A stretch of 64,000 nt of DNA from Pinus tabuliformis (lineage: Eukaryota > Streptophyta > Pinopsida > Pinales > Pinaceae), in contig CM062811.1 in the NCBI GenBank assembly GCA_031772625.1, positions 650,506,871 to 650,570,870 on the forward strand, read 5' to 3'. A program made the translations under genes and the position numbers. Positions 55,571 to 64,000 of the stretch are shown here, piece by piece (position 1 is the first letter of the stretch; every line of letters starts with the position of its first letter). Under the pieces are notes generated by a model that saw only the letters and a list, made by a program, of their open reading frames with translations, was not told the DNA's origin and ran no database searches.

Positions 55571-57948
55571 TGAGTCAAACCAACTATTCTCACAACTTAT
55601 TACATACTTTTGATTATATTTTGTTTATGAAATGAGTTCGGGTTGGATATTTGGCTTTGTGGTCTAATGTGCATGTAATGCAGGAATAAATGATAAAATC
55701 AAGGAAAAATGCAGGTATAAAGAATAAAAGCAAGGAACTATGGCAAAGACCTTGGTAAAACTAGAATGGGACAAGGGAGAGTAATTATAAGAGGTAAATC
55801 CTCCTCATTTACTACCCCTCCATTTAAATATTCCTCCACCAGCTCGGAGTGCAAACATCCATCACTTTGAAGACTAGAAGATAACCAAGCAAATGAAAGT
55901 GACAGAAACCAATTTATGAGATGTATAAGTAGAGAGGCTTAGGACCACATTAGGATTCAGACTTCATTTGTAAAAACTCTGTTTTATTTCTGAGCTACAA
56001 AGACTTGTGATAGTTTGCTCTGTAATCCATGGTTTTTATAATACGAATGAGTTATGTTTAAGACAGCTCTGAGTTAGCTCCGAGGGCTGAAGCTCTTGGG
56101 TTAGGGCTCGACCCAAGCAGCCAAAGCTCCTCTTTACTATACATGTATGCTAGCATAGAGTTCTGTTCTATTTATTTTCTTAAGTAGTTTCATGGTTTTC
56201 TGTTCATTTTCCTAAGTAGCCTTATGGTTTTCACTGTTTATTTGCTTAGGTAGTTTCACTTTCATTACAACAATATAGCGTAGATCATGCATGGTTTTCC
56301 TATTCATCTGCTTCAGTAGATGCATTTGCTATAGTTTACTTTCATTTATGGCTACTTTTAGTTCACAGGTTAGTTAGAGGGAAAAGATCACTATCAGGTT
56401 GTGCGTAGGTGTCTTGGCCTCATCTCCTCCCTCTGGGACCATGACTTGAGGAAGGGACCCTTCAGTAGCCCCAAAAACACATGTATCTAGTTCTCGCATG
56501 GGCTATGGAGTTCATTGTTTGATGCAGCTATTTGTGCACCCGCACTGGTTTTCTCTATCATTTTCATTTGAAACGGCCTCCAGCACTTTCCTCATGCGTC
56601 ACTTCCTCGCCGTCCGATCACCAACAAACCTTCACAATCACCATCTGATTCACTATTTTCTCCAACTGCTTCCTTGGGTGGAGTCTTCTACTCACTTTAT
56701 GAGCTTTAATCTCCACTATCGATCTGTCCCTTGATTCGACAGCTAGCACGTCACCCAATCACTTTATTCATTTTAAGTCCCCACCGTCGATATGCCTTGC
56801 CTGATCCGACGGCTGTCACTTCACCCGATCACCAACTAGCTTGGCCGATCTCCACTGTTGATCAGCCTTGCCTAATCTAATGGCCATCACGCAATCTCGT
56901 GCGGATTAGTGCACGAACGTTATCCGCCCGAGAGCATGCGAGAAAAGTGGTTTTCTTGTGCTACGTGTCATGCAGTAAGGCTAATCGTGTGAAATTTCGA
57001 AATACTACTTATAGCCTGAAGGGAGTGCGAGAAATTACTTACCACCTTAGAAACCCACTCCCTCATTTCCACATGTTTCTTTTCCCCGCGATATGATCTT
57101 TGCCATCCATCTCTTGACTTCACCCACACGATAAGATCTCAACTGTTCATCGCTCCTGTTAGCCTCATCCGTCCATCTCTTTACTTCACCCGCGCGATTA
57201 GATCTCGGCCATTCATCTCCTGTTAACCTCGTTCATCCATCCACTCACCTAATCCCTCGCGACATGATCTTTGTCGTTCATCTGCTTTGTTCCCTTGTTC
57301 GTCCATCCATTCACTTAAGCCTTCGCGATAAGATCTCCACCGTTCATCCTGTTAGTTAACCATGTTTGCCCATCTATCTACGTAATCTCCTATGATCCAA
57401 TATTCATCGTTCATTTTCCTTTCAGCTGACTGATCCAACGGTTCTTATGCACTATTGCTCCCTCACGTCCTCCTTTCACTAATTTCGTCCTTCGATTGCT
57501 CTTTTGCTTGAAATCCAAGTTAGTTTAGTTCTTTGCTTATACCTTAGTCTAGTTTTGATGCTCTTTACTTCTGCAACTTAGATAATTAGCATTAGGTTGG
57601 TGTTAATTTAGCAATTCTGCTTAGCATAGTTGTTTGATTGGTTAGTTAGGTTATGGTATGGTTTAAGCATTTCATGCTATTTTCTTCATTACTGCAGTAG
57701 AGTAGCTCTCTCTTAGAATAGGTTTTCTCTCCTTCCATCAAAGAATTAAGCTTCTTCTGACCCTATAGAAGTATAGACTAGAACCCCTGGGGTCTCTTTC
57801 CAGATGAGTAGTGACAACAAGCAGTATCTTCACTTTTACTTGTGCATATAGCACTGTCACCTCCAAGTTTGTATGAACCCCGGGTTGATAAGTAAAGCTG
57901 GTAGCCCTGGGAGTTGCAACATTATTGTTGCAATACCTAGGCTCATCA
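55571..57948 (+). repeat. A1 5' LTR
   Basis: Starts TGAGTCAAACC at the point where T1 LTR homology breaks and ends CTCATCA just before the primer site, about 2378 bp. No second copy lies in the window, so the left edge is inferred from the T1 break. Contains hairpin-like CCGTCGAT...GATCCGACGG phrases (56690-56895) and tandem CGCGATAAGATCT repeats (57087-57400). Confidence 0.65.
57087..57400. repeat. Tandem repeats in A1 LTR, 62-72-bp unit
   Basis: About five units of the form CGCGATAAGATCTC..CGTTCATC..CCTGTTAACC..GTCCATCCA..CTTCACC, at about 57088, 57130, 57190, 57260 and 57325, with moderate divergence. Confidence 0.7.
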
Positions 57949-57953
57949 CTTTT

Positions 57954-57971
57954 TGGCGTCATTGCCAGGGA
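57954..57971 (+). other. A1 primer binding site (tRNA-Asp type)
   Basis: TGGCGTCATTGCCAGGGA, close to the TGGCGCCGTTGCCGGGGA site common in Athila and other plant gypsy elements; five bases after the LTR end. Confidence 0.75.
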
Positions 57972-58192
57972 GGTGTCTAAGTAGAAATAATTACTGCTTT
58001 CTTCTATTTCTAGTCTCCAACTTTCTCTTATTCTACTTCTAGTCTTCAGTTTTCCTCCATTAGTCTATTTCTGCAAAAGTAATCTAGCTTCCTTTCTTTC
58101 AATTGTCATTATCTGCTTTTCTTTCCATTTTGCAAGTACTTTGTAGCTTTAAAGAAAATCTTACAAAAACCAACCCAAAAACATTTCCCTTC

Positions 58193-59727
58193 ATGCCTCG
58201 TAGGAATAGGGACAATTCAGGGAAATTCTTGTCAAATACCCCCATTGCATCCAACAGTCAACCTTCTTTCTTCTTCAATGACGGTGAATTGGAAGACCAT
58301 TTAGGTGAGCAACCTTACCTATTTGAGGAACCTAGAGGGGAAGAAGAAGAGGAAGAACCCATTCCTACTAAACCAATGGCTGAAAACTGAAATGATAGAG
58401 GAAATAGAAAGAGAATTGAGGGTGCCTTCCCCATCAGGGAGACCAATGAGGACACTAAGATGAAGAATATAAGCCCCTCTACTCTACCTCATTTCCATGG
58501 CCTGACCATAGAGGACCCTAACACTTTCCTATTTGAGTTTGTTGTTATATGCCGAACCTATGACTAGATGATGAACAAAAGTTAAAACTGTTTCCATCTA
58601 CCCTCAAGGATGCAACATTGCGTTGGTTAATGGGTTTACCTGGAGATAGCATCACAACTTGGGCTCAGATGCAACAAACTTTTAACAACAAATATTGGGA
58701 CTATTGTAGATCAAATGATACTAAACAAGAGATTTCCAGGATGACCATAGGCCAGGATGAATCCTTAGAAGACTATGAAGAAAGATTCCATCTTAGTTAC
58801 AAAAGGGCTAGGTGCACACTTGACCCTGAGTCACTAAAGTTGGTCTTGCTTAGAGGAGTAAGGGAGGATCTTCTATATACCTTACATATGATAGCAGGAG
58901 GATATGTCTACCAATTACCCTATGAGGATATTAATACTTTCTTTAGAAACCATTCTAGGGCAGCCAGGAAAAAGGGTAGGGGTAGTCAACCTTTGGCCAA
59001 TACATCATCCTCCAACTTATCCATCAAGGGTGAAATTGGAAATATGTTGGAAGATTTCAAAAGTGATATGCTGCAAACCCTTGCCTCGAAATTAGACACC
59101 ATGAACATCGAAAGGAGGTAGAGAGATCCTTGGACATCTTTTGTCCTAGATGCACCAAGAGGCATCCTAGGAATGAATGTCCATTGAACTATATTAAGAT
59201 TTGCTCAATCTGTGAAGAAAACCACTCCACAGACAAGTGCCCTTCTTTACCTAGACTTAAAGCTGTATATCAAGGAGTTGAAGGTGTCACTGAGCAGCTT
59301 TGCTACATCAACCAAAGGAGACCTCCTGGGCCTAGACAATACCAACAGGGTATGCAAGATTCATCCCATGCATATTACAACCCCAACCAAACCAGAACTA
59401 TACCTTCTTGGGGACCCCCTACTCATCCTTCCTGGTCTACACCCTCTTGTTGGTCCTATGCATCTCAATATCAATCCCAGCCAGCCAGCCAGTCATTTCA
59501 ACCTTATGTTCAGCCACAACATCAGTGGAATACCCCACACCAGCATTGTAGGCCCCAATTCAACAATGTTCTAGCCCTATTTCCTCCACCACCTACCCAA
59601 TCACAATTCCTGCGCTCTGCTCCACCCAAGCAACCCCAGTGCCTTCCCAGCCAAATCCAAACCCAAACAATAGGCAGGCTCAACAAGCATACAGTGGAAA
59701 GACATCATACCCAACTTATGCTGTAGA
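58193..59727 (+). pseudogene. A1 gag with two zinc knuckles
   Basis: ATG at 58193 (MPRRNRDNSGKF). The acidic N-terminal part ends at TGA 58388. The same frame continues with STLPHFHGLTIEDPNTFLFEF until a frameshift near 58572. 58618-59121 holds the core (RWLMGLPGDSITTWAQMQQTF, LEDYEERFHLSYKRA). A second frameshift near 59120 leads to CPRCTKRHPRNECP and CSICEENHSTDKCP, two closely spaced Cys/His knuckles, followed by a Gln/Pro-rich tail. Broken but easily recognised. Confidence 0.8.
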
Positions 59728-60706
59728 AATCCAGGAGATCAACTTAAGATCTAGGAGAATTCTCCTTGACAACCAACCTCCCTCTCCACATGGGGAGGTT
59801 GAGGAAGAAAGATAGGAAAGCAACCTTAAAGTAAATCCACCCTTTCCTAAGAGATTAGCCTAACCACTCCAGCCTACCCCAGAAGAAACTGAACTTCTGA
59901 GAGAATTGAAAAATATATGTGTAAAGATCCCCCTTCTCAAGGCAATCAAAGATGTTCCTATTTACAATAAGTTGATTAAGGAGAAGTGCTTTAAGCATCC
60001 AGGAAGAAGAAAAAGGGATGCCCCTACCATTAATGTCATTGGGCAGTTGTCTGACTTAATGCTGCGGTAAGTAGTATGTCCAAAATTTTTGGACCCTGGA
60101 AGCCCTGTAGTAGATGTGCACATCAATGGAAAAATTGTTCCACACACTCTGATTGATCTTCGGGCTGCCATTAATGTGATGACCAAGGACACCATTCTCA
60201 AGCTCAACCTCCAAGGGTCATTGAGGAAGACCACAACAGTTCTGCAACTTGCAGACCATTCCACAGTCACCCCTGAGGGAATCGTGGAGGATGTGATGGT
60301 CTCCATTGACGCCTGGGAGTACCCTGCAGATTTCCTAGTTCTCTAGCCTAAGGGTAAGCTTAGTGGTTACCATCTCATCCTTGGGAGGCCATGGTTGGCC
60401 ACAACTGATTCTTACATTAGCTGCAGAGCTAGGAGTATGACCATCAAGAATGCGCATATGTCAAAATAGTCAGCCTTATACCCTCCTGCTCAACCTACCT
60501 TAGAGCATGATTTACCTTTATGGTTAGAAGAGGAGGAAGAGGATGAGGTTTATTCTACCCAACTTTATACTTTTGAAACAACCATAGGAGGAGGACAACA
60601 AGATGAGGATGATTTAATTGAACACCTGCTCCAAAGTCCAACTCCTAGTTCATTTCCATTAGAACAAGTAAGGGAAACCCAGAACAATCATCCAATTGAC
60701 TTATGC
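59728..60706 (+). pseudogene. A1 aspartic protease region
   Basis: Protease domain 60089-60346: PVVDVHINGKIVPHTLIDLRAAINVM, with Asp of the active site kept but the usual Gly changed to Arg (DLRAA). Then LADHSTVTPEGIVEDVMVSI and WEYPADFLVL, a stop at 60344, and the closing HLILGRPWLATTDSYI. An acidic linker to RT follows. Several stops. Confidence 0.78.
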
Positions 60707-61780
60707 TTGGCCAATTCCAACCCACTCTGTGTCAAAACCTTAGAATTTGGCCCAGAGAAAACACTGAACATTAATCCATCTCTTTCTACTTTAGAAGAGG
60801 AAAAGATATGCAACATGTTGAGAGAGAACCTAGAAGCCTTCGCTTGGAGTTATAAGGAAATGAAGGGAGTACACTCCTCAGTGTGTACTCACCACATATA
60901 CATCAAAGAAGGTTGCAAGCCAGTCAGACAACCACAAAGGAGGATGAATCCAGCTCTTAAAGACATAGTCAAAGAAGAATCGCAAAAACTGCTAGATGTA
61001 GGATTCATTTACCCTATCTCAGATAATGAGTGGGTCTCTCCTTTAGTGTTAGTTCCTAAGAAAAATGGTAAGTGGAGGATTTGTGTTGATTATAGGGAGT
61101 TGAACAAAGCCAAAAAGAAGGATCATTTTCCCCTACCCTTCATTGACCAAGTGCTAGATGGCCTGGCAGAGAAGAAGTTCTTTTCTTTCCTAGATGGATT
61201 CAGTGGGTACAACCAAATCCAAATCTGCCTAGAATACCAGGATAAGACCACATTCACCTGTCCTTGGGGTACTTTTGCCTATAGGGTCCTTCCTTTTGGC
61301 CTATGCAATGCTCCTGCCACCTTCTAGAGAGCAGCCTTGAGTATTTTTGTTGAATTAGTACATGATGCTATGGAAATCTATATGGATGATTTTACACCTT
61401 ATGGTTGTGATTTCCAAGAAGCCCTGACTAACCTAGGCAAAGTATTACACAAATGCATTGAAATGAATCTACCTCTCAGTCTAGAAAAATGTGAATTCTT
61501 AATGACTGAAGGGATTGTGCTAGGTCACTCAATATCTCAGCAAGGACTGCAGGTGGACCCAAACAAAATAACAATCATCCAAAGGGTCTCACCTCCACAA
61601 AAGCAGAGAGATGTCAATAGTTTGTTAGGGTTAGCTAGATACTACCAAAGGTTCATAAAGGTCTTCAACAAGTTTGCCTCTCCTTTGTTTGCATTGTTGG
61701 TCAAAGATTCTGAGTTTATATGGTCAAAGCACTGTCAAGAGGCCTTAGTCATTCAAAGGGTAAGTTAACCACTACACCAA
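60707..61780 (+). pseudogene. A1 reverse transcriptase
   Basis: RQPQRRMNPALKDIVKEE entry, SPLVLVPKKNGKWRICVDYR, FLDGFSGYNQIQI, FGLCNAPATF, then TAG at 61325 in place of Gln (CAG to TAG), and EIYMDDFTPYG with the catalytic Asp pair at 61385-61390 intact. Continues to GLARYYQRFIKVFNKFASPL. A frameshift near 61750 ends the frame before RNase H. Confidence 0.88.
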
Positions 61781-62190
61781 TCCTTAGAGGCCCAAACTGG
61801 GTCCTCCCTTTTCATATTCATGCTGATGCCTCACACAAAGCCATAGGAGTAGCCTTAGGTTAGGAAGAGGAGAAATTTCCCTATGCCATCTATTTTATCA
61901 GTAAGAACCTATCAAAGGCTAAGTTAAACTATACTGTGACTGAAAAGGAACTCCTGGTTGTTGTGCATTCATTAAAAAAATTTAGGCCTTACATTACAGG
62001 CTATCAAACATTTGTGCATACTGATCATGCTACAATCAAATATTTAATGAATAAACCAGATGTGAATGCTATAATCATAAGATGGCTACTTTTATTACAA
62101 CAATTTGATTTAACTATTGTTGATAAGCCTGGTAAGGAAAATGTTGTTGTTGACTTTCTATCTAGGATGAATTTGCCTGCAGGTGAAGAA
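61781..62190 (+). pseudogene. A1 RNase H
   Basis: HIHADASHKAIGVALG then TAG (61861), FPYAIYFISKNLSKAKLNYTVTEKELL, FVHTDHATIKYLM and VVDFLSRM. The four acidic positions (ADAS, TEKE, TDH, VVDF) are all present, in contrast to T2 and T3, which have an extra aRH. Confidence 0.85.
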
Positions 62191-63535
62191 GGAATGGTGG
62201 ATGACCAGTTACCAGAGGAACACTTGTTTTCTATTTCATTTCTCTCCCCATGGTTTGCTAATATAGCAAACTATCTGGTATCATCACAGTTCCTACCAAA
62301 CTTGCCCTCCAAAGAAAAGAGCAAGATAGTCAGAAAGATCGCCCCCTTCACCTGGATTAGGGGCAATCTGTTCAAACTTTGCCTAGATCAAACCTTAAGA
62401 AGTTTTGTAAGGGAAGAGGAAGTCTTTGACATCCTTCTGACCTGTCATGATGGGCCTTATGGAGGTCACTTTGTAGCAAAGAGGACAACATTCAAAGTAT
62501 TACAAGCAGGCTATTATTGGCATACTCTTCATCAGGATGTGAAAAAGCACATTAGTCAGTGTGGTTGGTGCCAGAGAATGGGAAAGCCTACTCCAAGAGC
62601 TGAAATGCCCCTACAACCTCAAGTGACTTTCGAGCCATTTGACAAGTGGGGCATGGACTTCATTGGGCCTATCAACCCTCTTTCAAAGCAAAAAGAACAC
62701 ATCATTGTGTGCACTAATTATTTGACTAAGTGGGTTGAAACCAAGTCATTAATGCAGCGACAGAAGAGAAGGTGGCTGAGTTCCTAAGGGAGAATGTATT
62801 CTACAAATTTGGGTACCCTAGAGAGCTAGTCACAAACCAAGGCAGCCAGTTTACCTCCAGCATGATTGAAGAACTACTCAGCCATCACAAAATCAATCAT
62901 AAGACCTCCACTCCTTATCATCCACAAGCTAATGGGAAAGTGGAGGTGACCAACAGGGCACTGGAGAACATCTTAACCAAGGTAGTGAGTAGCAGCAGGA
63001 AGGATTGGGCAGAGAGACTAGTTGAGGCCACCTAGGCCTATAATACCACATGGAAGACCACCACTGGATTTACACCCTATGAGCTGGTCTATGGGAAAAA
63101 GGCTTTATTGTCCATTGAGTTTGAATATAACACATTGAGGATGGCAGCCCAACTAGATTTGGCTCTCAGTCATGCACAAAAAGAAAGGTTGTTACATTTA
63201 AATGGCTTGGATGAATTCAGAATGCAAGCCCTCCTACATACGAAGATAGTTCAACTTCAGAGGAAGATCTGGCATCACAAACATATCAAGGAGAAGCAAT
63301 TTCAAGAAGGATACTGGGCACTGTTATATGATTCAAGGTATAGAGACTTCAAGGGAAAGCTAAGGACAAGATGGCTCAGACCTTATGTGGTGGAAAGATG
63401 CCATGACAATGGTTCAGTGCAAATCATAATTATTGATGAAGAAGGCATTCCATTGCTAGTTAATGGACATCGTTTGAAAATGTACAAGAGGCCTTTATCA
63501 AACAAGAGTTCATTGACAATATCAATAAGATAGTG
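62191..63535 (+). pseudogene. A1 integrase
   Basis: Zinc domain HDGPYGGHFVAKRT...CGWCQ, then the core with GMDFIGPINP (first Asp), a frameshift near 62755, VTNQGSQF where the second catalytic Asp is Asn (62835, GAC to AAC), and Glu at 62943 (GKVEVTN), exactly 35 residues further. TAG at 63034 replaces Trp in the usual ATWAYNT phrase. The C-terminal part is open to TAG 63531 (RWLRPYVVERCHDNGSVQI, NGHRLKMYKRP). Confidence 0.85.
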
Positions 63536-63579
63536 ATGATGGTGGAGCAAGTTCAAGCTCCTCCATCATCAGGTCATTG

Positions 63580-63780
63580 AAAAAGGAAAAAAGAATAAGG
63601 ATTCAGGTGAAAACATCCATGAGGTGCCTGGGTCCCATCTTTGGGTTGAAAACCTCATGAGGTGGCCCAAGGATGAGAAAAATGAAAAGGATAAGAAGAC
63701 CCCTGGGTGAAAACCTTCCTTGAGGCCCCCAGGATAGATATCTAGGGTGAAAACCTCTTTGAGGCAGCCTAGGTGTTTTT
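63580..63780 (+). repeat. Imperfect tandem repeats after A1 integrase
   Basis: Three or four units of 50-60 bp with the phrase GGGTGAAAACCT(C/T), followed by TGAGGYRGCCYAGG: near 63636, 63707 and 63748, with a weaker one near 63605. Non-coding, in the 3' untranslated part of A1. Confidence 0.65.
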
Positions 63781-64000
63781 TAAAAATATATATATAATAA
63801 TAAAATAAAAAAAAACATAATTGTTATGTGCAGGTGGGTGAGAAAGACAACTAAGGAGAAAAGAGAAGATCCAAAGGGAACCCCACCTCACATATATTTC
63901 ATCTCCTCCACTCTTTATCATGCATCCCTCCATCAATTCTATTGTTTTTCACTTCATTGCTTCAATTTAGGTGAAGATTGTGTTTTCTAACATAATCACC
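63781..64000 (+). other. A1 3' region to window edge
   Basis: An AT microsatellite and A-run (63784-63818), then ordinary sequence. No copy of the 5' LTR start (TGAGTCAAACC) is seen, so the 3' LTR lies beyond the window. Confidence 0.5.

Larger units (their letters stand above)
55571..64000 (+). mobile_element. A1: Athila-like Ty3-gypsy element, right end outside window
   Basis: 5' LTR 55571-57948, primer site 57954-57971, gag, protease, RT, RNase H and integrase in the usual gypsy order, no aRH. RT wording (DHFPLPFIDQVL, FLDGFSGYNQI, FGLCNAPATF, YMDDF) and the Asp-tRNA type primer site fit Athila-like members of the non-chromodomain group. Many stops and about five frameshifts. The 3' LTR is not in the window. 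Confidence 0.8.

Noticed and set aside
56498..57096. Plus-strand frames of 65-78 codons in the A1 LTR
   Set aside because: They lie in LTR sequence upstream of the primer site and show no domain.

Overview
This window is plant nuclear DNA made almost wholly of transposable elements. I found no intact host gene and no RNA gene. The elements are plant-type LTR retrotransposons (Ty3-gypsy of the Tat and Athila kinds, and Ty1-copia), a LINE with a DUF4283 first ORF, MITEs and a long foldback-like DNA element. The very deep nesting, the LTRs up to 3.4 kb and the absence of genes suggest a large-genome seed plant, perhaps a gymnosperm such as a conifer; this is inference from style, not from a marker gene.

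Layout. Positions 1-8419 are old flanking DNA: a 70-bp tandem duplication, three related MITEs (411-1434), a very AT-rich tract, a LINE copy on the minus strand that carries only ORF1 and is flanked by a 13-bp target duplication (4227-6298), and unassigned sequence. From 8420 to the right edge there is one nested stack. T1, an old minus-strand Tat-like element, starts at 8420 and its right LTR is cut at 55570. T2, a decayed plus-strand Tat element, lies inside T1 (10822-47938). C1, a copia element lacking RT and RNase H, lies inside the 5' LTR of T2 (13288-36499). T3, a younger Tat element, lies inside the 3' LTR of C1 (17110-35705). S1, a gag-only Sirevirus-like copia element, lies inside the protease region of T3 (22746-27947). 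Separately, F1, a 2.9-kb AT-rich foldback-like element, lies in the 3' LTR of T2 (43919-46792), and A1, an Athila-like gypsy element, lies in the right LTR of T1 (55571 to beyond 64000). Most junctions are defined by TG...CA LTR ends, target-site duplications and reconstructible target sequence.

How it fits together. Insertion order can be read directly: T1, then T2, then C1, then T3, then S1; F1 came after T2 and A1 after T1. All three Tat-like elements put an extra RNase H (archaeal type, aRH) between protease and the place of reverse transcriptase. In T2 and T3 the ordinary gypsy RNase H has lost its first catalytic Asp at the same position (Phe in both), which suggests replacement by the aRH. 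Three elements (S1, C1, T1) lack reverse transcriptase and would have depended on other copies. Every coding region carries stops, frameshifts or catalytic substitutions, so nothing here looks able to move by itself.
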